Origin: an uncultured bacterium
Lineage (GTDB): Bacteria; Planctomycetota; UBA8108
Direction: 5' to 3'
Assembly: GCA_913050545.1 (NCBI GenBank)
Contig: CAJWZY010000006.1
Span: 1-19,637 of the forward strand
Length of the DNA: 19,637 nucleotides
A program made the position numbers and the translations under genes. The notes under the pieces are model-generated. The model saw nothing but the letters and a program-made list of their open reading frames with translations, was not told the origin of the DNA and did no database searches. Shown in pieces: positions 7,655 to 14,922 of the stretch. The first letter of the stretch is position 1, and each line of letters begins with the position of its first letter.

Positions 7655-7786
7655 CAGGAAGGAGCCGGCGGCGCAGAGCCGGCAGAGGATGCTCCGGGCG
7701 GGACCGATGAGGCTGGCAAGGCCCCCATGCCCATAGAAGGCGAAGAGTCCGGGAAAACGGAAGGCCCGGCTGAAGAGTCCGAATAA
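7655..7786 (+). other. In-frame acidic tail beyond the transporter's TAG stop
   Basis: From the codon after TAG (7652-7654) the same frame runs open for 43 codons to a TAA at 7784-7786. It encodes a tail rich in Glu, Gly, Ala and Pro, with segments such as AEPAEDAPGGTDEAGKAPMP and EGEESGKTEGPAEESE. Composition and wobble bases resemble coding sequence, and an acidic cytosolic C-tail would suit an MFS protein. TAG sits before CAG, so one C-to-T change in a CAG CAG pair would explain it. Alternatives are readthrough, a recent nonsense mutation, an assembly error, or chance. The AGGAAGGAG here looks like a ribosome-binding site, but no start codon lies at the right distance. Confidence 0.45.
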
Positions 7787-7830
7787 AGCAACTAACGGAC
7801 CGTCACCTCTTGCGGCTGGAAGCCCAGGCC

Positions 7831-9162
7831 TCAGTTACAGGCGTTCGGACAGCCCGCGACGATCTGGCACTCGACGCCCTCGGCGTGGGGTGATCCACCC
7901 TGGAAGAGGTAGATCAGGACGGCGACGCCATCGGAGAGGTCCACGTTGGAGTCGCCGTTGTAGTCGTTCATCCTGGCAGCGCTGGCTCCTTCACAGGGCA
8001 GCTCAGCAGGGCGGCCCACGAAGAGGTGGCTCAGCAGGCAGACGCCATCGGAGAGATCGAGGCTGCCATCACTGTTACAGTCACCCGGCAGGAAGCGCCC
8101 GCCGACGATGTCGTAATCGAAACCCTCGGTAAGGGAATCACAACCAAAGGCGTTGCAGACCTCGACCTCCGCCCAGCCTCCCGATCCGCAATCCGGAGCC
8201 GTGATCTGGAGGGTACGAAGGACAGCGCCTCCGGGCAGGATCCTGAAATCTGCATCGACGCCGCAGACCTTGACGGTAACCGCGGCCGGGTCGCTGAGGT
8301 TGCGGGCATCCACAAAGAAGATCGTTCCGGCACGGCCCGAGTTCGAAATCACGCTGGTGATAATGGGCGCGATATCGGCGACGGTGTAGTTGAAGCCGGC
8401 TGAGTCCCTGGCGCAACCGCGCACAGTACAAACCTCTACCTGGGCGGGTCCCACGGTGGCGCAGCGCGGCGCGGTCACCTGCAGGCTCTGCCCATTGGCG
8501 AGAACCTCGTGCTCAGCATCATTGCCGCAAACCCGCACGGTAAGATCCGGCTGCTCAAAATTGGAGCCGATGATGGTGAATACTGTGCCCGATCCGCCGC
8601 TGTTGTTGAGAAAGGTGTCCATGCGCGGAGCCATATCGATGATGTTGATCGTGCCATCGTTGAGAGAAGGCCCCGGGGACACCGAGTTGCCCTGGCCGTC
8701 GGTCATGACATTGAGGCGGCCGGGTGTATTGCCGTTGACCAGGTCGATCGTCGTCGAGCCGGGAGTGTTGCTCACATCGACAACAAGAACCAGCACCTCG
8801 AGGTCATCTGCGGACTGCAGCCGAGTGTTGATGCGATCCTCGCTGAGGGCGAAAACCACCCCGTGAGAGAACTGGCCGGTTTCGTTGTCTACGACCCCGG
8901 CGCTGAACTCGGGCTCGAGCGGGCTGACTGCGCTGCCGAGACGAACCGAGGTGATCGTGATGTCGTCCGGGTCGAAATTCAGGGAAACGGAAAAGCCGTG
9001 GATGTCCTGGTCGAGATCCGCGCGAATCGAGATCTCCGCCCCGGTGGTCGCCTGGACGATATTCCGGCCCGTAACCTCGAAATTGTTAGCCGCCATCACA
9101 CTGACCGTAGCGATCAGCACACCCACAATTGCCACTAGCTGTATACAACGGGTCTTACCCAT
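7831..9162 (-). CDS. Secreted cohesin-like / 2x four-Cys IPT / dockerin-like protein
   Basis: This is a 443-residue exported protein. The signal peptide is residues 1-25 (MGKTRC then a hydrophobic core, cleavage near VMA-A). Residues about 29-175 form a cohesin-like beta sandwich (GFSVSLNFDP, EPEFSAGVVDNETG, HGVVFALSE). Two IPT/TIG-like modules follow at about 185-260 and 270-350, each with four cysteines in identical order. The C-terminus (358-425) has two dockerin-type calcium loops, DCNSDGSLDLSDG (361-373) and DYNGDSNVDLSDG (400-412), each followed by a helix, and then a Cys-containing tail. I chose the start at 9162 over the upstream in-frame ATG at 9252 because GAGGTG precedes it and a good promoter covers 9252. 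It is probably an extracellular adhesion or assembly protein; no enzymatic domain is seen. It is a paralogue of the next gene upstream on this strand. Confidence 0.85.
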   Translation of the reverse strand: MGKTRCIQLVAIVGVLIATVSVMAANNFEVTGRNIVQATTGAEISIRADLDQDIHGFSVSLNFDPDDITITSVRLGSAVSPLEPEFSAGVVDNETGQFSHGVVFALSEDRINTRLQSADDLEVLVLVVDVSNTPGSTTIDLVNGNTPGRLNVMTDGQGNSVSPGPSLNDGTINIIDMAPRMDTFLNNSGGSGTVFTIIGSNFEQPDLTVRVCGNDAEHEVLANGQSLQVTAPRCATVGPAQVEVCTVRGCARDSAGFNYTVADIAPIITSVISNSGRAGTIFFVDARNLSDPAAVTVKVCGVDADFRILPGGAVLRTLQITAPDCGSGGWAEVEVCNAFGCDSLTEGFDYDIVGGRFLPGDCNSDGSLDLSDGVCLLSHLFVGRPAELPCEGASAARMNDYNGDSNVDLSDGVAVLIYLFQGGSPHAEGVECQIVAGCPNACN

Positions 9163-9166
9163 GAGA

Positions 9167-9172
9167 CACCTC
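9167..9172 (-). promoter_or_regulatory. Ribosome-binding site fixing the start at 9162
   Basis: On the minus strand GAGGTG lies 4 nt before the ATG at 9160-9162 (core GAGG 6 nt away). It decides the start in favour of the ATG that opens directly into a signal peptide. Confidence 0.6.
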
Positions 9173-9223
9173 GATATTAGATTAGAACTTTTGTTTCGTT
9201 TTTTCACCGACCCAGAAGCGTCG

Positions 9224-9252
9224 ATCATAGCACCCCGAGCGGGCGCACGCAA
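9224..9252 (-). promoter_or_regulatory. Candidate sigma70-type promoter
   Basis: On the minus strand TTGCGT (-35, 9247-9252) and TATGAT (-10, 9224-9229, preceded by TGC as in an extended -10) are separated by exactly 17 nt. The predicted start near 9217 gives a leader of about 55 nt. This suggests the downstream paralogue has its own promoter rather than depending on the upstream one. Confidence 0.5.
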
Positions 9253-9300
9253 ATTGTGCCAACTTTCCTTCCACCAATCATCGCAGGGCCTGAAAAGGCA

Positions 9301-10371
9301 TTATTCGCAATCCGGAAGCCCATCCTGGGTAGGATCCGGACCAGCCTGCGGGTACGGCAACGCAGGAGCAGCCCCTCCCTGGAAAAGAAACCTGAGCAAC
9401 TGGATCGCATCGCTGAGGTCAACAGTTCCCGAATCGTTCGCATCAAGGCCGTCCTGGCAATCGGTCGGCAGCTCGAGCCCGAGGAACAGGTAATTCAGGA
9501 TCGTCACGGCGTCGGAAAGATCTACCGATTCATCTCCGTTGGCATCACCCCGGATAAAATCGCCTCCGGTGGCAATCTCGAGGTAGTTGAAGCCCTCTTC
9601 CCGGCTGGCGCATCCGAAAGAATTACAGATCTCCAAGGATGCGAATCCCTCCGAATTACAGGACGGGGCAAAAATCTGCAGGGTCTGGCCATCGCCAAGC
9701 AGCTGATGCTCCGCCGCGTTGCCGCAAATCTCGACCCGCAGACCCGGCCGGTTGAAATTCAGCCCGACAACCAGGAAGGGGTCACCCGCCGCACCAGAAT
9801 TGCTCTGTACATGCTTGATAACAGGGTTCAGCTGCTCGTAGGACATCCTTCCATCCAGCAGCCGGGGAGCCGGGGTTACCGATTCTCCTGCTCCATCCGT
9901 CATCACATTGCGACGGGCGGGTATGCCATTGGAGTTGGCGAGGTCGAGCACCGTGCTGCCGGCCTGCCCGGCAACCACATCGACCACCAGCTGCAGCAGC
10001 TCAACTCCTTCGCCGGGAGCGATACTGCTCTCAACGATCGCTTCGCCCAGCGAGAGAACAACGCCGTGGACGACCTCCCCCGCCTCGTTGTCGATGAAGC
10101 CCTGGCTGAACTCGGGCTCCTGCGCAAGGAGGCCGGTGCCCGCACGAACCGCTGCAATGCGGATACAGTCCGGATCAAACTGCAGGCGGATAGAGAACCC
10201 GACCGTTTCCTGGTCAAGGTCGGCAAGCACACCCACCACGTTGCCGGTCGAACCGATCGCCAGCTGCTCATCTTCAATCCGGAAACGGTTGGTAGCCCGG
10301 GCGCTCGAGCTCAGCACCGCGAAAAACACAACGGTAAGCAATATCTTCACTTTCAAGCCATGTACGTTCAT
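9301..10371 (-). CDS. Secreted cohesin-like / four-Cys IPT / dockerin-like protein (paralogue)
   Basis: This is a 356-residue exported protein. The signal peptide is MNVHGLKVKILLTVVFFAVL onward, with cleavage near ARA-T (26). Residues about 30-180 are cohesin-like and closely match the neighbouring gene (GFSIRLQFDP, EPEFSQGFIDNEAGE, HGVVLSLGE, NVMTDGAGESVTP). One IPT/TIG-like module follows (about 189-263; Cys 216, 238, 249, 254). Then come two dockerin-type loops, DANGDESVDLSDA (276-288) and DANDSGTVDLSDA (310-322), each before a LL-FLF-type helix. The start is placed at 10371 because AGGAAGAG precedes it; the longer in-frame ATG at 10440 has no signal peptide directly after it. It has one IPT copy where its paralogue has two, so a module was gained or lost after gene duplication. 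Its partner is unknown. Confidence 0.85.
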   Translation of the reverse strand: MNVHGLKVKILLTVVFFAVLSSSARATNRFRIEDEQLAIGSTGNVVGVLADLDQETVGFSIRLQFDPDCIRIAAVRAGTGLLAQEPEFSQGFIDNEAGEVVHGVVLSLGEAIVESSIAPGEGVELLQLVVDVVAGQAGSTVLDLANSNGIPARRNVMTDGAGESVTPAPRLLDGRMSYEQLNPVIKHVQSNSGAAGDPFLVVGLNFNRPGLRVEICGNAAEHQLLGDGQTLQIFAPSCNSEGFASLEICNSFGCASREEGFNYLEIATGGDFIRGDANGDESVDLSDAVTILNYLFLGLELPTDCQDGLDANDSGTVDLSDAIQLLRFLFQGGAAPALPYPQAGPDPTQDGLPDCE

Positions 10372-10376
10372 CTGTT

Positions 10377-10384
10377 CTCTTCCT
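10377..10384 (-). promoter_or_regulatory. Ribosome-binding site fixing the start at 10371
   Basis: On the minus strand AGGAAGAG lies 5 nt before the ATG at 10369-10371, supporting the start that opens with the signal peptide. Confidence 0.55.
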
Positions 10385-10554
10385 GTATCGAAACCCCGGA
10401 CTGCCGGTTTTTCCCACTGATTCTGAATGTTTGCCCGCAACCCGCCGTCGAAATTGATGTTAGCACTGCCAGGGTGGGCACGGGAGTTTTTTCTACCCGG
10501 ATCAGGCCATCGCCTTTTTCAAGGAAATCGCCTGCCCCTCACCCCCCGGAAGAA

Positions 10555-10560
10555 TAGAAT
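10555..10560 (+). promoter_or_regulatory. Possible -10 element before the ABC exporter operon
   Basis: TAGAAT lies 39 nt before the TTG start. The surrounding bases (ATAGAATACCC) resemble those of the element at 744 (TTAGAATTCCC). No convincing -35 box is seen, so this is tentative. Confidence 0.2.
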
Positions 10561-10599
10561 ACCCGCACTGAAGACAACCCTGGTGGAAAGACCGGCGCC

Positions 10600-12378
10600 T
10601 TGAACAGCATTCGTTTCATACTCCCCTTCGCGAAACCATACAGGCGCCGGTACCTTGCCGGCATCCTGATGGCGCCCCTGTCGATCGGCTCGCTGCTGGC
10701 CATTCCCTGGCTGACTGGAAAGTGCGTCGACCTGCTGCGGGAATCCATGAGCCGCCCCGAGGGGGTGAACTCCCTGCCTCCCCTCGACGCTCTGAAGATC
10801 CTCTTGCTGCTCATCGTGTGCTTCGCCTGCATAAGGGGCATCACGCTTTTCGCCATCCGGTGGTTTATCATCAGCGCCTCGCGCAAGGTCGAATTTGACC
10901 TGCGTGACCGGCTCTTCTCCCATCTCCAGGGGCTTGACCAGGGCTTCTACAACCGCTGGAAAACCGGCGACATCCTGGCTCGCTGTACACAGGACGTCGA
11001 AAGAGTACGCATCCTGGCCGGCCCGATCATCATGTACTCCGCCAACACCGCCTGCATGCTGGTGATCGCGATTCCGCTGATGCTGTCTATCAGCATCAAG
11101 CTGACCCTGTTGTTGCTGATTCCCCTCTCCCTGCTGACGCTCTCGGTGCGCAAGATCGGGCCGCGGGTACATTCCGCGGTCTTCAAGGCGCAGGAAACCC
11201 TCTCGGATCTCAGCTCGCTCTCCCAGGAAGACTTCGCCGGTATACGGGTCATCAAGAGCTTCGCGCAGGAAGAGGCCGAGGCGGAGAGATTCCGCAAGCT
11301 CTCCGGGCAGTACGTCGATGACAACCTCGAAGCGGCGAGGATCCAGGCCTGGATGCAGCCCCTGGTGGGGGGAGTCAACGAGCTGTCGCTGATGCTGCTC
11401 CTGCTGCTGGGGGGCTGGTACCTTCTCGATGCGGGGAGCGACCTCACCCTCGGGCAGTTCATCCAGTTCGCCGGCTACCAGTTCCAGCTCATCTGGCCGA
11501 TGATCTCCATCGGCTGGGTGGTCAACCAGTTCCACAGGGCCAGCGCGAGCGTTGTGCGGGTGAAGGCCATCCTCGAATCCGAATCGAACATCAACCCGCC
11601 GGCCGAGCCCTCGCGACCGGAGGCCGATGAGCTCAAGGGCGCCATCTCCATCCGCAATCTCGATTTCTCCTACAACGGGAAAAAGGTGCTGAGCAACGTC
11701 TCCATCGAAGTCCCGGCCGGACATACCGTTGCCATCATCGGACGCACCGGCTCGGGAAAATCGACCCTCATCAAGACCCTGCCACGAATGCTGCCGGTAG
11801 CTGATGGAAAGATCTCCATCGACGGAATCGACATCAACCAGCTTCCGATCGGCCTCCTGCGAAAAGCCATCGGCTTCGTGCCGCAGGAGAGCTTCCTGTT
11901 CTCAAGGACGATCAGGGACAACATCGGCTTCGGCCTCGATGAGCCCTCCGAGGATGGCATCCTCTCTGCGGCCCGGATCTCCGGCCTGGAAAAAGACCTC
12001 GACCAATTCCCCCGGGGCTACGATGAGCTTGTCGGGGAGCGGGGGGTCACTCTCTCCGGCGGCCAGAAACAACGCGCCGCGCTCGCCCGCGCCCTCCTCG
12101 TCAGGCCATCCATCCTGCTCCTGGATGACTCCCTCTCCGCTGTCGACACGCAGACCGAGAAGGAGATCCTCGCAGAGCTTCGCTCCGCAACAGACCTCAT
12201 CACGACCGTGGTTGTCGCCCAGCGAATCTCGAGCATCCTGCACGCCGACAGGATCTATGTCATCGATGAGGGCGAGGTCGCTGAGCAGGGGACCCACAAA
12301 GAGCTCCTTGAAAAGGATGGGCTCTACGCCGAGACCTACAGGCTGCAGCTGCTCTCCGATGAGCTGGAGGACATGTGA
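10600..12378 (+). CDS. Heterodimeric ABC exporter half-transporter, degenerate-site subunit
   Basis: This is a 592-residue type I exporter subunit, with a six-helix transmembrane domain (about 1-315) fused to an ATPase domain (about 345-590). Walker A is GRTGSGKST (381-389), the Q-loop is at Q429, and the signature LSGGQ (485-489) is canonical. Walker B is LLLDD (506-510), with Asp510 where the catalytic Glu should be, and the switch His is replaced by Gln541 (VVVAQRISS). Both changes are found in the non-hydrolysing site of heterodimers such as TM287/288. The start is TTG at 10600: an in-frame TAG at 10555 limits the frame upstream, and the first in-frame ATG would remove 23 conserved-looking residues. 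GGTGG/GGAAAG lies shortly upstream. It overlaps its partner by 4 nt (GTGA). The substrate, lipid or drug, cannot be told. Confidence 0.92.
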   Translation: MNSIRFILPFAKPYRRRYLAGILMAPLSIGSLLAIPWLTGKCVDLLRESMSRPEGVNSLPPLDALKILLLLIVCFACIRGITLFAIRWFIISASRKVEFDLRDRLFSHLQGLDQGFYNRWKTGDILARCTQDVERVRILAGPIIMYSANTACMLVIAIPLMLSISIKLTLLLLIPLSLLTLSVRKIGPRVHSAVFKAQETLSDLSSLSQEDFAGIRVIKSFAQEEAEAERFRKLSGQYVDDNLEAARIQAWMQPLVGGVNELSLMLLLLLGGWYLLDAGSDLTLGQFIQFAGYQFQLIWPMISIGWVVNQFHRASASVVRVKAILESESNINPPAEPSRPEADELKGAISIRNLDFSYNGKKVLSNVSIEVPAGHTVAIIGRTGSGKSTLIKTLPRMLPVADGKISIDGIDINQLPIGLLRKAIGFVPQESFLFSRTIRDNIGFGLDEPSEDGILSAARISGLEKDLDQFPRGYDELVGERGVTLSGGQKQRAALARALLVRPSILLLDDSLSAVDTQTEKEILAELRSATDLITTVVVAQRISSILHADRIYVIDEGEVAEQGTHKELLEKDGLYAETYRLQLLSDELEDM

Positions 12379-14219
12379 GCACGCAGAAAAACCAGGCCCA
12401 GTCCTTTCATGAAGATTTCAAGGTCGGCAAAGCCTTTGACCGCGGGCTCATGAGGCGCCTGCTGCGCTACGCCCTGCCGCACAAGCACCTGATCATCCTC
12501 GCTCTCCTGCTGCTCTTTACCGTCACCCTCGGCAGCCTCGTCGGCCCGTTTATCATCCAGAGGGCCCTCGACGGCCCTCTCAAGGACAGCATCCTCGGAA
12601 GCAGTCCGGACACCGCTGGCGCCTTCAGGGAAATACTGGTTCTCCTGTCTGTTTTCCTGGGCGTCTCGCTCCTGCTCCTGGTGCTGCGCTTCGCCCAGAG
12701 CCTCGTGATGGCCCACATCGGCCAGAGGGTCGTCTTCGACCTGCGCCAGCAGATCTACACCCACCTGCTGCGAATGCCGCTGAGCTTTTATGACAGGAAC
12801 CCGGTCGGGCGCCTGGTCACCAGGATCACCAGCGACATCGAGGCCCTCAACGAGCTCTTTGCCAGCGGCATCGTCGGCTTCCTTGCCGATGTCCTCATCC
12901 TCACCGCCATCACCGCCACGCTGGTCTGGGTCAACCCGACCCTCGCCCTGGTAACCCTCAGCGCCCTGCCGATCCTGATCCTCAGCACCTTTATCTTCAG
13001 GAACAAGGCACGCAAGTACTACCGCCAGCAACGGGGACACCTCTCCCACCTGAACTCCTTCACCCAGGAGGCGATCCAGGGCATGGAAATCGTGCAGTCC
13101 TTCCATCGCGAGGCCTCCCACCAGGAAGAGCACCGGACGATCAACAAGAGCTACCTCGTTGCCTTCCTGCAGTCGGTGATGGCCTATGCTGTCTTCTTCC
13201 CGATTATCGAGATCCTCAGCACGGTGGTCCTCGCCGCCGTAATCTGGCAGGGCGGAAGCCAGCTGGTTGAGGGAACCCTGACCTTCGGCCAGTTCTACCT
13301 GTTCTGGCATTTCCTCGGCCGCTTCTTCCAGCCAATCCGCGACATGGCTGACCGCTACAACATCCTTCAATCCGCCATGGCCGCAGCCGAGCGGGTCTTC
13401 AACGTCCTCGACACGCCGGAGTCTCTCACCGATCCCGAGGAGCCGTGCCCGGGCAGAAAGCTCCAGGGGCGTATCGACTTCGACAATGTCTGGTTTGCCT
13501 ACAAGGATGAAGAATTCGTGCTGAAGGATGTCAGCTTCAGCGTGGAGCCGGGGCAGACCGTAGCCATCGTCGGCGCAACCGGCTCGGGAAAGACGACCAT
13601 CGTCAATCTTCTCAGCCGTTTCTATGATCCCCAGCGCGGCTCGATTCTTGTCGACGGAACAGATGTCCGCCAGTACCTCAAACGCGACCTGCGGGCCAGG
13701 ATCGGAAGTGTCCTGCAGGATGTCTTCCTCTTCTCGAGATCGATTCGCGACAACCTTGTGCTGAATTCCACTGATATCAGCGAGGAGCACCTCCTCGACT
13801 GCGCCCGGCGTGCCAACGCCGATGATTTCATCAGCAGGCTTCCCGGCGCCTACGACGAGATCCTCAGCGAACGCGGCGGAACGCTCTCGGTCGGAGAAAA
13901 ACAGCTGCTGGTCTTCGCGCGGGCGCTGGTCCAGGACCCCGACATCCTCGTCCTCGATGAGGCCACCGCCTACATCGACTCAACCACGGAGGCCCTGATC
14001 CAGGATGCCATCGGCAAGCTGCTGGAGGGAAGAACCTCGATCGTAATCGCCCACCGGCTCTCCACCATCAAGAAGGCTGACCGGATTCTCGTGCTGCACA
14101 AGGGAGAGCTCCGCGAACAGGGCACCCATGAGGAGCTCCTGGCGGTCAAGGGCATCTACCACAGGCTCCACGAGCTGCAGTACCTCGACTCCGCAGCAGC
14201 GCAGGACTCCATCGGCTGA
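12375..14219 (+). CDS. Heterodimeric ABC exporter half-transporter, catalytic subunit
   Basis: This is a 614-residue type I exporter subunit, with transmembrane domain about 25-345 and ATPase about 365-600. Walker A is GATGSGKTT (400-408), the Q-loop is at Q448, Walker B is LVLDE (525-529) with the catalytic Glu529, and the switch is His560 (IAHRLST). Its signature motif is non-canonical, LSVGE (504-508). Paired with the upstream subunit, the functional ATP site uses this protein's Walker motifs and the partner's LSGGQ. The other site combines LSVGE with the partner's Asp510/Gln541 and should be inactive. The GTG start overlaps the upstream TGA, and GGAGG lies 5 nt before it, so translation is coupled and 1:1 expression is likely. 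The pair resembles BmrC/BmrD and MdlA/MdlB. No accessory gene reveals the cargo. Confidence 0.93.
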   Translation: MSTQKNQAQSFHEDFKVGKAFDRGLMRRLLRYALPHKHLIILALLLLFTVTLGSLVGPFIIQRALDGPLKDSILGSSPDTAGAFREILVLLSVFLGVSLLLLVLRFAQSLVMAHIGQRVVFDLRQQIYTHLLRMPLSFYDRNPVGRLVTRITSDIEALNELFASGIVGFLADVLILTAITATLVWVNPTLALVTLSALPILILSTFIFRNKARKYYRQQRGHLSHLNSFTQEAIQGMEIVQSFHREASHQEEHRTINKSYLVAFLQSVMAYAVFFPIIEILSTVVLAAVIWQGGSQLVEGTLTFGQFYLFWHFLGRFFQPIRDMADRYNILQSAMAAAERVFNVLDTPESLTDPEEPCPGRKLQGRIDFDNVWFAYKDEEFVLKDVSFSVEPGQTVAIVGATGSGKTTIVNLLSRFYDPQRGSILVDGTDVRQYLKRDLRARIGSVLQDVFLFSRSIRDNLVLNSTDISEEHLLDCARRANADDFISRLPGAYDEILSERGGTLSVGEKQLLVFARALVQDPDILVLDEATAYIDSTTEALIQDAIGKLLEGRTSIVIAHRLSTIKKADRILVLHKGELREQGTHEELLAVKGIYHRLHELQYLDSAAAQDSIG

Positions 14220-14247
14220 GGCCGGGCGGTGCAGCCATCTTATCGGT

Positions 14248-14284
14248 CCCCGGAGAGGCTTTTCTGATCAAAGGCCGGGTTTTT
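14248..14284 (+). terminator. Probable rho-independent terminator after the ABC operon
   Basis: CCCGG (14249-14253) can pair with CCGGG (14275-14279), which runs directly into TTTTT (14280-14284). An inner pairing of GGCTTT with AAAGGCC can strengthen the hairpin. It lies about 30 nt after the stop of the exporter operon. The stem is short, so confidence is moderate. Confidence 0.4.
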
Positions 14285-14352
14285 ACCCCCGGATGCGCAT
14301 TCCGTGCCGCTTTTGCTAATGATTTCGGGCGCTATTGCACGAAGAAATAATA

Positions 14353-14802
14353 ATGCAGGTTCACTTGGACCATCCCCACAGCAGCAACCGGATCTCGACG
14401 ATGGCTATCCAGTCGGCACAGAAAAAATCCCGCGGCGGCAGCCGGACAGCTCAAAAGGCCTCCAAGCTGCTGGTCGGCCTCTGGCCTTCAGAGGTCCGCG
14501 CCATCCAGGCCTGCCAGACCTTCCTGCGCCGGGAGCAACAGTGCGAGATCAGCCTCCAGGAAACTCTCGAGATCTGGGAAGGCCGCATCAGCAGGAAATG
14601 GCGGGCTGAGAAGATGAAAATCGACGGGCAGATGCAGCTGAGGGAAATCGAGCAATACCAGTCACGGGTCCAGGAAAAAGAGGGCCGGAAGCTTGACTGG
14701 GAAACGGCCGCCCAGGACTGGATCGAACGCCACGCCAGGACCTGGAGAGAGTGGTGGGAAGAGCAGCCCGCCTCCTGTCCCAACCCGGGGTTCTGCAGCT
14801 GA
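14353..14802 (+). CDS. Trp-rich small protein of unknown function
   Basis: I do not recognise this protein. From the ATG at 14353 it has 149 residues. The frame also allows TTG at 14335 and ATG at 14401 (MAIQSAQKKS); no ribosome-binding site decides between them, and the 14401 start gives the more protein-like N-terminus. It is basic at the N-terminus (KKSRGGSRTAQKASK) and helical with eight Trp, mainly in LWPSEVRAIQ, IWEGRISRKW and DWIERHARTWREWW. It ends in CPNPGFCS, a two-Cys tail that could bind metal or form a disulfide. There is no signal peptide or membrane segment. It lies after the exporter terminator and 120 nt before a secreted methyltransferase, so it is probably transcribed on its own. 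The coherent composition suggests it is real. Confidence 0.6.
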   Translation: MQVHLDHPHSSNRISTMAIQSAQKKSRGGSRTAQKASKLLVGLWPSEVRAIQACQTFLRREQQCEISLQETLEIWEGRISRKWRAEKMKIDGQMQLREIEQYQSRVQEKEGRKLDWETAAQDWIERHARTWREWWEEQPASCPNPGFCS

Positions 14803-14922
14803 AAACCGCCCCCCTTCCCCGGGCTCCTGATCCCCGCTTGCATCACCCCTGAACATTGGCCATCCTTCCTCTTGTCGTTTCTTTCCGGCAATCAGTAACC
14901 CGGCAAACAAGAGGCTCAGCAA

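Noticed and set aside
9163..9252. Upstream in-frame extension of the first cohesin-like gene
   Set aside because: It would put 30 charged residues before the signal peptide and start inside the predicted promoter; the ATG at 9162 has a ribosome-binding site.
9286..9297. GCCTTTTCAGGC hairpin (minus strand) after the second cohesin-like gene as a terminator
   Set aside because: The stem is only 4 bp and no T-run follows.
9256..10557. 433-codon plus-strand open frame opposite the second cohesin-like gene
   Set aside because: It is antisense to a well-supported secreted protein with signal peptide, ribosome-binding site and dockerin loops. The translated product shows no domain and is a GC-driven shadow.
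10519..11724. 401-codon minus-strand open frame opposite the first ABC subunit
   Set aside because: Antisense shadow of a clear transporter gene, with low-complexity charged composition.
12336..13790. 484-codon minus-strand open frame opposite the ABC catalytic subunit
   Set aside because: The product is a Glu/Asp/Gly-rich string without family features, lying antisense to an unmistakable ABC exporter.
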